A DNA stretch of 64,000 bases, taken from positions 1 to 64,000 of the forward strand of contig QCUA01000003.1 in NCBI GenBank assembly GCA_003210915.1, given 5' to 3'. This DNA comes from Prochlorococcus sp. AG-676-L21. Lineage in GTDB: Bacteria > Cyanobacteriota > Cyanobacteriia > PCC-6307 > Cyanobiaceae. The position numbers and the translations under genes are program-made. The notes under the pieces are model-generated. The model searched no databases, was not told the DNA's origin, and was given only the letters and a program-made list of their open reading frames with translations. Shown in pieces: positions 31,310 to 41,339 of this stretch (positions are counted from its first letter, which is position 1; the number at the start of each line of letters is the position of its first letter).

Positions 31310-32464
31310 TTGGAATTGCTTCTTGATAGTTTATTCAACGGTGTAGCGATCGGATCAGTTTTACTAGTAGCAGCTTTGGGCTTAGCTATTGTATTTGGTT
31401 TGATGGGTGTAATCAATCTTGCACATGGTGAACTAATGATGCTAGGTGCTTACACAACATATGTAACTCAATTAATTTTCAAACTCCCACTATTAAAACC
31501 CTATTACAACGCTTACGTTATAGTTTCTATTTTTTTTGCATTTATTGTCAGTGGAGTAGTAGGAATACTTTTAGAAAAAACTGTAATTAGAAAGTTATAC
31601 GGAAGTCCATTAGAGACTTTACTTGCAACATGGGGAGTAAGCCTTATACTACAACAGTTTGTCCGCAGTGTTCCTTTAGCTTATGGGACAGGACTAGTAA
31701 TAAGTCTCATAATAGGTTTATTTCTACCATCAGTATTTTCATCAAAAGTAAAAGAATCTATAAATTTTAAATATGTAAAATTTAGTTCATGGATATTTGC
31801 AGCTTTAGCGGGAGTTCTCTCTGGTAATTTAATTTCATCTTCAGTTAGCAAATTAAGTCGAGCTAGTGCAAGAAATGTGGATGTCACGGCTCCAGCTTGG
31901 ATGAGGGGTCAGGTTGAAATTCTTGGAACAAACTTCCCAAAAACAAGATTAATGATAATAATAATTACTTTAATATCTGTGATTGCAATAACTTTATTTT
32001 TGAATCAAAGTGCTTGGGGTATGAGGATAAGAGCCGTAACTCAAAATAGAGAAATGAGTGACTGTCTTGGAATTTCAACAGAAAAAGTTGATGTTCTTAC
32101 TTTTGGAATTGGTTCTGGATTGGCAGGTGTAGCAGGAGTTGCTGTATCTCTTTTGGGATCGGTTGGGCCTAATGTTGGAGGAAATTATATAGTTGGGTGT
32201 TTTATGGTTGTAGTTCTAGGAGGTGTAGGGAACCTATTGGGTACAATTTTTGCCTCTTTTGGAATAGGAATAATGACTGATTTAATTGGAGCTGGTCGCC
32301 TTTTATCAATATGGCCTGATATGCCTCTACCACTATCAAACACAATTAATTTCTTTGCAACTACCAGTATGGCTAGAGTTATGATTTTTGCGTTAATAGT
32401 AATATTCCTGCAATTCAAACCTACTGGTTTATTCCCCCAGAAAGGAAGGATGGTTGAGAGTTAA
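31310..32464 (+). CDS. urtB: Urea ABC transporter permease
   Basis: GLAIVFGLMGVINLAHGELMMLGAY; TTG start. Confidence 0.95.
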   Translation: MELLLDSLFNGVAIGSVLLVAALGLAIVFGLMGVINLAHGELMMLGAYTTYVTQLIFKLPLLKPYYNAYVIVSIFFAFIVSGVVGILLEKTVIRKLYGSPLETLLATWGVSLILQQFVRSVPLAYGTGLVISLIIGLFLPSVFSSKVKESINFKYVKFSSWIFAALAGVLSGNLISSSVSKLSRASARNVDVTAPAWMRGQVEILGTNFPKTRLMIIIITLISVIAITLFLNQSAWGMRIRAVTQNREMSDCLGISTEKVDVLTFGIGSGLAGVAGVAVSLLGSVGPNVGGNYIVGCFMVVVLGGVGNLLGTIFASFGIGIMTDLIGAGRLLSIWPDMPLPLSNTINFFATTSMARVMIFALIVIFLQFKPTGLFPQKGRMVES

Positions 32465-33600
32465 TGGAATTTAAAAACTTAAAACTAAGCAAAAAAACAA
32501 CTTTTGTTATTTGGGTTATCATTATTGCTTTTATTATCGCAGCTCCATCAATTCTTCCTGTTTTCAGATTGAATCTTCTTGGTAGATATTTATCATTAGC
32601 TATTGTTGCTTTGGGTGTAGATCTAATTTGGGGATTTACTGGTTTATTGAGTCTTGGTCAAGGTATATTTTTTGCTCTTGGTGGTTACTGTGCAGCAATG
32701 TACCTACAGATAACAAGCTCTTCTGAATTTCCAAATAATATTCCAGAATTCTTTGGACTTTATGGCGTAGATAATTTACCATTTTTCTGGGAACCATTTA
32801 GATCTTCAATCTTTAGTTTATTTGCAATTTGGGTGATACCTGCATTAGTTGCAGGAATACTTGGATTTCTTGTTTTTAGAAACAGAATAAAAGGTGTGTA
32901 TTTTTCAATACTTACCCAAGCTGCTCTTTTAGTATTCTTTAATTTCTTTAATGGACAACAAAAACTTATTAATGGTACTAACGGGTTAAAAACTGATGTA
33001 ACTCAACTTTTTGGACAAATGGTTGGTTCAGAATCAATCCAAAGAATGTTTTTTTGGATTACAGCCTTATTAGTTATTGCGGCATGGTTTTTTTCAAAAT
33101 GGGTAGTAAAAGGAAGATTTGGGAATATTCTTATAGGGATAAGAGATGACGAACCAAGAGTCAGATTCACAGGTTACAATCCTGTCTTATTTAAAACAAT
33201 AATATTTTCTATAGCAGGTGGTTTAGCAGGAATATCTGGTGCTTTGTATACTGTTCAATCAGGAATAGTATCTCCTCAATTTATGACAGTACCATTTTCA
33301 ATAGAAATGGTTATTTGGGTTGCAGTGGGAGGAAGAGGGACTTTATTGGGAGCAATACTAGGAGCAGTCTTAATAAATTATGCAAAAAGTTTAGTAAGCG
33401 AAGCTTTGCCGGCAAGCTGGATGTTTATTCAGGGTGGATTATTTATCCTGGTAGTCACAGCATTACCAGAAGGTGTTTTAGGATGGTTACAAGGAGAGGG
33501 GCCAAGGAATCTGCTTCAAAAACTTGGTCTTAAAAGGAAAATCGAAACATACCCAAGTCTAGAAATTAAAAATGAAACGGAGGGATTAAAAAATGAATAA
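32464..33600 (+). CDS. urtC: Urea ABC transporter permease
   Basis: LGRYLSLAIVALGVDLIWGFTGLLSLGQGIFFALGGY. Confidence 0.95.
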   Translation: MEFKNLKLSKKTTFVIWVIIIAFIIAAPSILPVFRLNLLGRYLSLAIVALGVDLIWGFTGLLSLGQGIFFALGGYCAAMYLQITSSSEFPNNIPEFFGLYGVDNLPFFWEPFRSSIFSLFAIWVIPALVAGILGFLVFRNRIKGVYFSILTQAALLVFFNFFNGQQKLINGTNGLKTDVTQLFGQMVGSESIQRMFFWITALLVIAAWFFSKWVVKGRFGNILIGIRDDEPRVRFTGYNPVLFKTIIFSIAGGLAGISGALYTVQSGIVSPQFMTVPFSIEMVIWVAVGGRGTLLGAILGAVLINYAKSLVSEALPASWMFIQGGLFILVVTALPEGVLGWLQGEGPRNLLQKLGLKRKIETYPSLEIKNETEGLKNE

Positions 33601-34348
33601 GAATACTAATTTTCTATTAAGCTTAGAAAATATAAGTGTTAGTTTTGAAGGTTTTCTAGCATTAAATGATCTAAACCTCAGTTTAAAAAAAGGAGAATTA
33701 AGAGCTGTAATTGGTCCAAATGGTGCGGGGAAAACAACATTTCTAGATGTAATAACAGGTAAAGTAAAACCTACTAAAGGTGATGTTTTTTTTAAAGGAA
33801 AATCATTAATAGGAAGAAAAGAACATAAAATTGCACGTTTAGGTGTAGGAAGAAAATTTCAAAGCCCAAGAGTATTTGAAAATCTAACTGTTAAAGAAAA
33901 TCTTGAGATATCAGTAAGTACTCCTAAAAGTCCTTTAAATCTAATAAATAAAAAGATCAAAAATGATCAATTAGATGAAATAGAACATTTAATGAAAGTT
34001 ATAAACTTATCTAAAAAAATCAATTCAAAAGCTGGTGCTTTATCACATGGTCAAAAACAATGGTTAGAAATAGCAATGTTACTAGGCCAAAAACCTGATT
34101 TAATGCTCGTTGATGAACCCGTTGCAGGTCTTACAGATGAGGAAACTGATTTGACAGCAGATTTATTAAAATCATTATCTGGAGATAATACAGTGGTTGT
34201 TATAGATCACGATATGGAATTCATAAGAAGACTTGATAGTAATGTTTCAGTTCTAAATCAAGGAACAGTATTATGTGAAGGTACAATGGATACTATTCAA
34301 AATGACAAAAGGGTAATTGATGTTTATTTAGGAAGACCGGAGGAATAA
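33593..34348 (+). CDS. urtD: Urea ABC transporter ATP-binding protein
   Basis: GPNGAGKTTFLDVITGKVKPT; LSHGQKQWLEIAMLLGQKPDLMLVDEP. Confidence 0.95.
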   Translation: MNKNTNFLLSLENISVSFEGFLALNDLNLSLKKGELRAVIGPNGAGKTTFLDVITGKVKPTKGDVFFKGKSLIGRKEHKIARLGVGRKFQSPRVFENLTVKENLEISVSTPKSPLNLINKKIKNDQLDEIEHLMKVINLSKKINSKAGALSHGQKQWLEIAMLLGQKPDLMLVDEPVAGLTDEETDLTADLLKSLSGDNTVVVIDHDMEFIRRLDSNVSVLNQGTVLCEGTMDTIQNDKRVIDVYLGRPEE

Positions 34349-34350
34349 AT

Positions 34351-35061
34351 ATGAAAAATCTACTAGAAGTAAAATCATTAAATACTTATTATGGAGAAAG
34401 CCATATCCTCAGAGATGTAGATTTAAACCTTCAATCTGGAGAAATGATCTGTTTAATAGGTAGAAATGGAGTAGGGAAAACTACTTTATTAAAATCATTA
34501 ATAGGGTTATTAAAAGCAAAGAAAGGAGAAATAAACTTTATTGGAGAGAATATAAACAGAAAGGCCCCGCACCAAAGAGCTAGAAAAGGAATGGCATATG
34601 TTCCTCAAGGAAGAGAAATAATACCTTATCTGACTGTAGAAGAAAACTTAATGTTGGGAATGGAATCGCTTCCTGGAGGGTTATCTAAAAATAAAAATAT
34701 TGATTCAAGTATCTATGATTTATTTCCTATTTTAAAAGACTTTCTTTCAAGAAAAGGAGGTGATCTAAGTGGGGGGCAACAACAACAACTTGCAATAGCT
34801 AGAGCACTATTAGGTAAACCAAAATTATTGTTATTAGACGAACCTACTGAAGGAATTCAACCAAATATAGTATTAGATATTGAAAACGCTATAAATCTTA
34901 TAATTAAAGAAACTGGTATCGGAGTTTTATTAGTTGAACAACACTTACACTTTGTTAGGCAAGCAAGTAGATATTATGCAATGCAAAGGGGAGGAATTGT
35001 TGCAAGCGGTCGAACAAGTGAATTAAGCCAAACAGTTATTGATAAATTTTTAAGTGTATAG
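34351..35061 (+). CDS. urtE: Urea ABC transporter ATP-binding protein
   Basis: LNTYYGESHILRDVDL...GRNGVGKTTLLKSL...LSGGQQQQLAIARALL. Confidence 0.95.
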   Translation: MKNLLEVKSLNTYYGESHILRDVDLNLQSGEMICLIGRNGVGKTTLLKSLIGLLKAKKGEINFIGENINRKAPHQRARKGMAYVPQGREIIPYLTVEENLMLGMESLPGGLSKNKNIDSSIYDLFPILKDFLSRKGGDLSGGQQQQLAIARALLGKPKLLLLDEPTEGIQPNIVLDIENAINLIIKETGIGVLLVEQHLHFVRQASRYYAMQRGGIVASGRTSELSQTVIDKFLSV

Positions 35062-35091
35062 AAATTAAACTTTCAAATATCTATTTAAAAA

Positions 35092-35271
35092 TCACTTTTC
35101 GCATCTTATTAAATCAATACTATTAGGATGTGCATTTATATATTTATTAAACTCCATAGCTAGTGTTCTTGCTTCATAAGCATCTAATGCATAAAAACAA
35201 TTTTCTAATCTAAGATTTTGAAAATCTCTATAATGAACAGTATATGGTTTTAAAAAAGACTCGTTATTCAT
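35092..35271 (-). CDS. Hypothetical protein, 59 aa
   Basis: MNNESFLKPYTVHYRDFQNLRLENCFYALDAYEARTLAMEFNKYINAHPNSIDLIRCEK*; coding-like composition. Confidence 0.7.
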   Translation of the reverse strand: MNNESFLKPYTVHYRDFQNLRLENCFYALDAYEARTLAMEFNKYINAHPNSIDLIRCEK

Positions 35272-35537
35272 AAAATTTTTAAATAGTTAAAATACTATTT
35301 GTTTAGATACTTTAACCATGCATAATTTTTTTAATTAAAGAAATATGTTTTGTTGCTTTCAATATATATTCAACCAAATACCAATAAAAGTATTAAAAAT
35401 AATTCATTAAAAATTCAGCTTTTTTTATTTTTTCTAGTTTTATTTTTACCTTCAATCAAAAAAACAAACTTTGATAGAATCCCCCCAAATAAAGGAACCC
35501 ATAATTTTTCATAAAAATATTTCATAATCTTCAACTA

Positions 35538-35708
35538 TTAGGCCACATTAATATCTTCTAGACCTTCCATTTCCTTTAATAATTCAAGATCTATCGAATT
35601 AAATAGATACTGCATCAAAAGAAAATCAAGCTCATTTTTTAATAAATTAACTTCCGAAGAAAGTAGATCATCAACGAAATAATCGAATGGTTCCAAATCA
35701 TTATTCAT
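35538..35708 (-). CDS. Hypothetical acidic protein, 56 aa
   Basis: MNNDLEPFDYFVDDLLSSEVNLLKNELDFLLMQYLFNSIDLELLKEMEGLEDINVA*. Confidence 0.6.
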   Translation of the reverse strand: MNNDLEPFDYFVDDLLSSEVNLLKNELDFLLMQYLFNSIDLELLKEMEGLEDINVA

Positions 35709-36130
35709 GAAAATAATCTATAATTTTGATTATTATTAATCATATAAAATATAAAAGTCAATTAAATTTTAAAATCAAAATATTACTAAAGTATTTTTAT
35801 AAAATTTATTTAATTTTTTGAGTATTAGGAAGTTTTAAAAAGTTACATAATTTTTTTAATTAAGAGAGGAAATTATTATAAATCCTTTTGAATCATAAAT
35901 TTAAAATCAATACGCACTATTAAGCCAACTAGGATTAAAAAAATTCCTAAATATGAATTTAAAGAGAGATCCAAATTAATAAACTTTACCTTAATTTATT
36001 TTAGCCTATGAAATCAAATCATCAAATCTTGAATTTAAACTCAGTTAAATAACAATAATTTATAAGCTTTTATATTAAATTGACAAATAAACTAAAAATA
36101 TAAATTAAAGTTTAAAAAATTTCATTCTCT

Positions 36131-36283
36131 ATGCAGGAATTTTTACAAAGAGATCTTGGTTCAAGCTTATTATCAATTTCAGTATTATTGGGGTGGCTGG
36201 GCATTAGTTTTGTTTTACTAAGAATAGTAGCGATAACAATTAAAAAAATATTAGAAGCCGTATTCAAAAACTCTAATCAATAA
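36131..36283 (+). CDS. Small single-TM protein, 50 aa
   Basis: MQEFLQRDLGSSLLSISVLLGWLGISFVLLRIVAITIKKILEAVFKNSNQ*. Confidence 0.65.
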   Translation: MQEFLQRDLGSSLLSISVLLGWLGISFVLLRIVAITIKKILEAVFKNSNQ

Positions 36284-36347
36284 TAATAAAAATTATATTT
36301 AAAATTTATCACAATTATAAAGACTAAATAAGTATAATGTCTTATAA

Positions 36348-36743
36348 ATGACAATCTTAGATGAAGTAAAAATAGGAAACAAGGTTAAGGTTAATCTGGA
36401 GCTATCAAAAGATAGACTAACTAAAGAGACGATTGAAGCAATAAACATCTCATCAGAATGTACTATAAGTGATTTCAAAATCACTGATGGCATGGGTATT
36501 GGAGTAATTTTGAACTTATCAAATGGCAAAAATGAGTGGTTTTTTGAAAATGAAATTCAAATTCTTGATGAGAAAGGCAACATAATAGAAAAAAAAGTAA
36601 ATAAAACTAAAAATAAAGAAAATAATTTTATATTGAATGCAGTTAATAATATCAATTACGAAGCTAAGTTTAAATCCAGTGAACTTTTAAACCCGATTAA
36701 TTTTATATCTTGGATTATTTTTTCATTAAAAGATATTTTATAG
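36348..36743 (+). CDS. DUF2862-like hypothetical protein
   Basis: IGNKVKVN...CTISDFKITDGMGIGVILNLSNGKNEWFFENEIQILD. Confidence 0.7.
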   Translation: MTILDEVKIGNKVKVNLELSKDRLTKETIEAINISSECTISDFKITDGMGIGVILNLSNGKNEWFFENEIQILDEKGNIIEKKVNKTKNKENNFILNAVNNINYEAKFKSSELLNPINFISWIIFSLKDIL

Positions 36744-36827
36744 TTAATTTTAATATTCAACTAAATAAATATATTTAGATTTTTAAAATTTATAGAATCC
36801 AAAATTAAAACTGACTTTTCAAATAAT

Positions 36828-37817
36828 ATGGGAGAGAATATTATTCAGGTTGAAAATTTATCAAAATCATTTGATATTTCATCAAAAGAACCTGGACTAA
36901 AAGGTACACTTCAGCATTTTTTTAAAAGAGAAACAAAAAGTATTGAGGTTATAAAAAATATAAATTTCGGAATAAAAAAAGGAGAAATAGTAGGTTTTCT
37001 TGGGGCTAATGGAGCTGGGAAAACAACCATTCTTAAAATACTCTGTGGTTTAATTCACCCAACCCAAGGTCGGTTGTCGGTTGCAGGTAACCTGCCTTAT
37101 AAAAGAAGGTCTAATTTCCTGAAAAATATAACCTTAATAATGGGGCAAAAACAACAGCTAATTTGGGATCTTCCTCCAATAGAATCTTTTTACTTAAATG
37201 CCGCAATTTATGACATAGAAAAATTTGAAGCTAAAAAAAGAATTAAAAAGTTGTCAGAAATGCTTGAAATTGAAAAGGAGCTTTATATACCTGTTAGAAA
37301 ATTATCTTTAGGTCAAAGAATGAAATCAGAATTATTGGCAGCTTTAATACATAAACCAAATATATTATTTTTAGATGAACCGACACTAGGCCTAGATATT
37401 AATGCTCAAAGGAATCTTAGAAAATTTCTGAAAATTTATAATAAAGAAACAGGTGCAACAATTTGTCTAACTAGTCATTACATGAAAGATATTACATCTT
37501 TATGCAAGAGGGTATTATGTATTCACGAAGGTTGTCTTACATATGATGGGAGACTGGAAAAACTATTAAAAAAAATATCTCCTATTAAAGATATCCTAAT
37601 AATTTGCAAGACGGATAAAGATGCTAAAGAACTAAGCAATTCAGGATTTAATATTAAAAATCAAAATCAAAAAGAAATTACAATAACAATTAAAAAAGAT
37701 TCTATTAAATCTACTTTAAATAATATTCTTAACAAATTTGAGATCGAGGATCTATATATAAATGAGCCTCCTGTTGACGAAATAATTGGGGATATTTTAG
37801 TGAAGGAAAAAGTATAA
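36828..37817 (+). CDS. ABC-2 type transporter ATP-binding protein (DrrA-like)
   Basis: GFLGANGAGKTTILKILCGLIHPTQG; LSLGQRMKSELLAALIHKPNILFLDEPTLGLD. Confidence 0.93.
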   Translation: MGENIIQVENLSKSFDISSKEPGLKGTLQHFFKRETKSIEVIKNINFGIKKGEIVGFLGANGAGKTTILKILCGLIHPTQGRLSVAGNLPYKRRSNFLKNITLIMGQKQQLIWDLPPIESFYLNAAIYDIEKFEAKKRIKKLSEMLEIEKELYIPVRKLSLGQRMKSELLAALIHKPNILFLDEPTLGLDINAQRNLRKFLKIYNKETGATICLTSHYMKDITSLCKRVLCIHEGCLTYDGRLEKLLKKISPIKDILIICKTDKDAKELSNSGFNIKNQNQKEITITIKKDSIKSTLNNILNKFEIEDLYINEPPVDEIIGDILVKEKV

Positions 37818-38609
37818 ATGTTTAATTTAAATAAAAATAAGCTAATAACATTATTAAAAGTACAGTACTCAAATATGTTGGAATATAGAGTAGAAATAGC
37901 TTTATGGGCAATATCAGGAATAATACCTTTTTTTATGCTCAATATATGGACAAATAATAACTTAAATGAATCTATTAACTTAAGTAATGTAATGCTCTCA
38001 AGATATTTTTTGAGTGCGTTTTTTGTAAGGCAATTTTCCGTAGTTTGGGTTGTCTTTACTTTTGAAGAAGATGCTCTCTTGGGTAAAATTTCCCCATATT
38101 TAATTCAACCTTTAAACCCATTTTTTAGATACTTTGCTCAACACATAGCAGAACAAATAACACGCTTCCCTTTTGCCATAATAATTGCGTTAATTTTTTT
38201 TCTAATAAATCCAGAAAGTATATGGATACCAAACTTAAGTCTATTTTTATTAGCATGTTTTTCTACATTTTTTTCTTTTCTAATTCAATTTCTGATTCAA
38301 TCAATTATTGCTTGCTTCTGTTTTTGGACAGAAAAGGCTTCTTCAATAGAAAGATTGTTATTTATCCCAACTTTATTCCTTTCAGGACTTTTAGCCCCAG
38401 TGATATCATTCCCAGAATATGTTAAATCATGGATATACCTAACCCCATTCCCTTACTTAATTGATTTTCCAGCAAATATATTATCTGGGAATAATACAAA
38501 CATAATTTCTGGATTTTTTATGCAGATATTTTGGATTTCAGTTCTTTTCCCCATATTTATAAGGACTTGGTCTCTGGGAACAAAAAAATATACAGCGATG
38601 GGTTCATGA
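37818..38609 (+). CDS. ABC-2 type permease
   Basis: Six hydrophobic segments; directly follows the ATPase. Confidence 0.88.
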   Translation: MFNLNKNKLITLLKVQYSNMLEYRVEIALWAISGIIPFFMLNIWTNNNLNESINLSNVMLSRYFLSAFFVRQFSVVWVVFTFEEDALLGKISPYLIQPLNPFFRYFAQHIAEQITRFPFAIIIALIFFLINPESIWIPNLSLFLLACFSTFFSFLIQFLIQSIIACFCFWTEKASSIERLLFIPTLFLSGLLAPVISFPEYVKSWIYLTPFPYLIDFPANILSGNNTNIISGFFMQIFWISVLFPIFIRTWSLGTKKYTAMGS

Positions 38610-39400
38610 AAATAAAAAAATATTTAAAAATTTATTCATTATTTTTAAGTACTTCTATAGCCTCAGAATTGGAATATAAGACTAACGTAATAATTGACTT
38701 TATTACTGCAATTTTAAGCTTAGTAGGGAGCGTATTTTTATTAACTATATTTTTCCAAAATACTGATAATATCGGAGGATGGAATTTTGAACAAGCCTTA
38801 ATTATTCAAGGAATATATACAATTTTAAATGGAATTACTAATACATGGTTCAATCCAAATCTTACCGAAATAGTAAAACACATAAGAGAAGGAACCTTAG
38901 ATTTTGTTCTTCTTAAACCCTTAGATAGTCAATTTTTTATTTCCTTAAATAAAATAGCACCGTCTGGATTTTTAGAAATAATATTAGGTTTTGCTCTACT
39001 ATTTTATTGCATAGGTATTAATCAAATAAATATAAACTTAAGTTTTTTATTATTATGTCTTACAACATTGTTTTGTTCTATTGTAATTCTATATAGCTTA
39101 TGGTTTTTAATCTCAACAACAACAATTTGGTTTGTAAAAACATGGAATGCGACAGAAGTCTTACGTTCTTTTCTTTATATAGGAAGATTTCCTTTAAATT
39201 CATTTTCATTCTCATTAAGGATATTCTTTAGTATTTTTGTTCCAATTGCATTCATAACGACAATTCCCTCTGAAGTTTTCCTAGGAATTGCACTACTATG
39301 GGAAATATTATTAGAAATAATAGTTGCTGTAATATTTTTTTTAGTTTCAAGAAGATTTTGGTTATTTGCCCTAAAGTATTACACTTCAGCTTCTAGCTAA
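38606..39400 (+). CDS. ABC-2 type permease, second subunit
   Basis: ATGA overlap with the preceding gene favours ATG 38606 (MKIKKYLKIYSLF) over the upstream ATG 38531; GTLDFVLLKPLDSQF. Confidence 0.88.
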   Translation: MKIKKYLKIYSLFLSTSIASELEYKTNVIIDFITAILSLVGSVFLLTIFFQNTDNIGGWNFEQALIIQGIYTILNGITNTWFNPNLTEIVKHIREGTLDFVLLKPLDSQFFISLNKIAPSGFLEIILGFALLFYCIGINQININLSFLLLCLTTLFCSIVILYSLWFLISTTTIWFVKTWNATEVLRSFLYIGRFPLNSFSFSLRIFFSIFVPIAFITTIPSEVFLGIALLWEILLEIIVAVIFFLVSRRFWLFALKYYTSASS

Positions 39401-39403
39401 TTT

Positions 39404-39694
39404 TTATTTAACAATTTCTCGACATAAATCCCACATTTTTTGCTTAGTGTTTAAATTAGTTAATTTTGATAGTTTTTTGAAATTTAATGATGACTTTTCA
39501 ATGGTAAGAAGACGACAAAGATAATTTATTTCATGATATCTTGATATCGTTCCAAGTTTAATTGAAACATTAGAAAGGATTACTATTAATGAAAGAAGAG
39601 CAAATATTAATAAGAAAGAAAAAGAAGAATTCCAAAGGTCATCATTTTGAGTCTTAACTTCGAATTTCATTATTCCATAATATGTTGAGGGCAC
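39404..39694 (-). CDS. Hypothetical protein with TM segment
   Basis: Long ORF; overlaps the next ORF by 25 bp. Confidence 0.5.
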   Translation of the reverse strand: MPSTYYGIMKFEVKTQNDDLWNSSFSFLLIFALLSLIVILSNVSIKLGTISRYHEINYLCRLLTIEKSSLNFKKLSKLTNLNTKQKMWDLCREIVK

Positions 39695-39900
39695 TTGATA
39701 GCGGCAATTGCAATTGCAGACACTTTAAAATTATCTGATTTTTCAATTACTTCTTTAACTTCTAGTGGACCAAATTTTTCACTTGCATCACTATAAGAAA
39801 GAAGTAAAGATTTATAATTATCATGACCTACATTCCTATATTCACAGAAATTATCACCAACAAAATTCAATAGTGTTAGTAAGGTTAATTCGATCATCAA
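39670..39900 (-). CDS. Hypothetical protein, 76 aa
   Basis: MMIELTLLTLLNFVGDNFCEYRNVGHDNYKSLLLSYSDASEKFGPLEVKEVIEK. Confidence 0.65.
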   Translation of the reverse strand: MMIELTLLTLLNFVGDNFCEYRNVGHDNYKSLLLSYSDASEKFGPLEVKEVIEKSDNFKVSAIAIAAIKCPQHIME

Positions 39901-40068
39901 ATTTTAATTATTAATAACTTTTACCGATAATACATTGTATCGAATCTTTAACAAGCACGTTTAGTTAATAAATTTCTTAATCTATAACTTAATTACTTGA
40001 ATAAAAAATTTAGAATATTACAAAATATTATCATAATTAAAAGACTATTTAAAAATCTCACAAAAAAG

Positions 40069-40193
40069 CACTACCTGTAGTGTGTTAATTGAAATTATAC
40101 TCCACTACCTATGGGGGGTTGCAATTTTATTAAAATTGGTTTAAAAATAAGATTCCCCATCACCCGGTCTCACTAATGTGAGGCCTTTTTTTT
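40069..40193 (+). ncRNA. Candidate structured small RNA
   Basis: CACTAC-CT-GTAGTG hairpin (40069-40082), second ACTACCT (40104-40110) before a G6 run, CAATTTT-ATT-AAAATTG hairpin (122-138), terminal hairpin with T8; no ORF. Confidence 0.5.
40166..40193 (+). terminator. Rho-independent terminator
   Basis: GGTCTCAC-TAAT-GTGAGGCC followed by TTTTTTTT. Confidence 0.9.
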
Positions 40194-40302
40194 ACTTCTA
40201 ATAACCTTAGAAATTATAAAAAATTAAATTTGGTCTGAAAGTATTTTCTAATACAACATCAATCCAGGAAGATAATTAAAATTTTAAAAAATTGTTCTTA
40301 AA

Positions 40303-40386
40303 ATGAACCTCTCACTATTAACAGCTACAGCAGCTGTTGGGCTTTTTTTAACTACAACAGTTGTTCTAACATTTGCCATAAGTTAA
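40303..40386 (+). CDS. Very small hydrophobic peptide, 27 aa
   Basis: MNLSLLTATAAVGLFLTTTVVLTFAIS*; one TM helix; similar in size to cyanobacterial photosystem/cytochrome small subunits. Confidence 0.5.
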   Translation: MNLSLLTATAAVGLFLTTTVVLTFAIS

Positions 40387-41201
40387 TTATATATCAATGA
40401 ACCAATTGCTTTTACTAACAAGCTAACTCCAACAAGTAGGCATACAACAGTAAAAGTATTCTTAATGAGTTTATTCCCTTTTAAATTAGATAAATGAGCA
40501 CCAAAATATCCACCAGAAAAAGATCCTAAAATAAGAATTACTAATAAATTTTGAGGTATATAACCAATTCTGTTCAAAAAAAAGGCCCCTATTGCATTCC
40601 AGAAAATACCTACTGTAAGAAAAGTTAAACTAACAGCTCTAAGGAAGTCCATCTTAAAAGTTTTAATTAATAAAATAGTTACTAATAAACCAGTTCCTGA
40701 AGAAATAGAACCGTTAAGGATACCAATAAAAAATATAGAAATAACAAATTTAAATTCTAATTGGGATTTGATAATATTATTTGTTGAATTCAAACCTAAA
40801 CTTGGTTTTAAAAAAGTGTATAAAGCTAAGATTATTGAAATAAGTCCTAATATTAAATACAGATATTGCTCAGAAAGGAATTTCACAATATAAGTTCCCA
40901 AAATAACTCCTGGAGTTCCAAAGAATAATATTTGCCATAAAACATAAATATTATTTTTAATATATTTAAAATTCCTAATTGATCCTCCTAAACCAAGAGC
41001 AACAGTAGCGACTTTATGAGTAGCAAGAGCTTGATAATAAGGTAATCCAAATATAATCAAGGCAGGTAATTGAATTAATCCAGCACCACCTCCAGAGATA
41101 GCTGAAAATGTATTAGAAATAAAAGAAATTAAAAATAATAAAACGTTATTGTAAAAATTAAAATCAGTATAAATTGGTAAATATATCAAAGTTATTAGCA
41201 T
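40383..41201 (-). CDS. TauE/SafE-family permease
   Basis: SAISGGGAGLIQLPALIIFGLPYYQALATHKVATVALGLGG. Confidence 0.9.
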   Translation of the reverse strand: MLITLIYLPIYTDFNFYNNVLLFLISFISNTFSAISGGGAGLIQLPALIIFGLPYYQALATHKVATVALGLGGSIRNFKYIKNNIYVLWQILFFGTPGVILGTYIVKFLSEQYLYLILGLISIILALYTFLKPSLGLNSTNNIIKSQLEFKFVISIFFIGILNGSISSGTGLLVTILLIKTFKMDFLRAVSLTFLTVGIFWNAIGAFFLNRIGYIPQNLLVILILGSFSGGYFGAHLSNLKGNKLIKNTFTVVCLLVGVSLLVKAIGSLIYN

Positions 41202-41339
41202 TAAATATAATTCTTACTTTTTTTAAAAACTTCAATTAAAAGACGTTAACATAATATATTTATAAAGTAGTTTGAAATTTTTTAAGTTATTCAGAACTAA
41301 AGAAAAACTGTTATTATCATTATAGTTATCAAGATTATT

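Noticed and set aside
38531-38605. Upstream start for the second ABC-2 permease
   Set aside because: Would overlap the first permease by 79 bp; ATG 38606 gives a standard ATGA overlap
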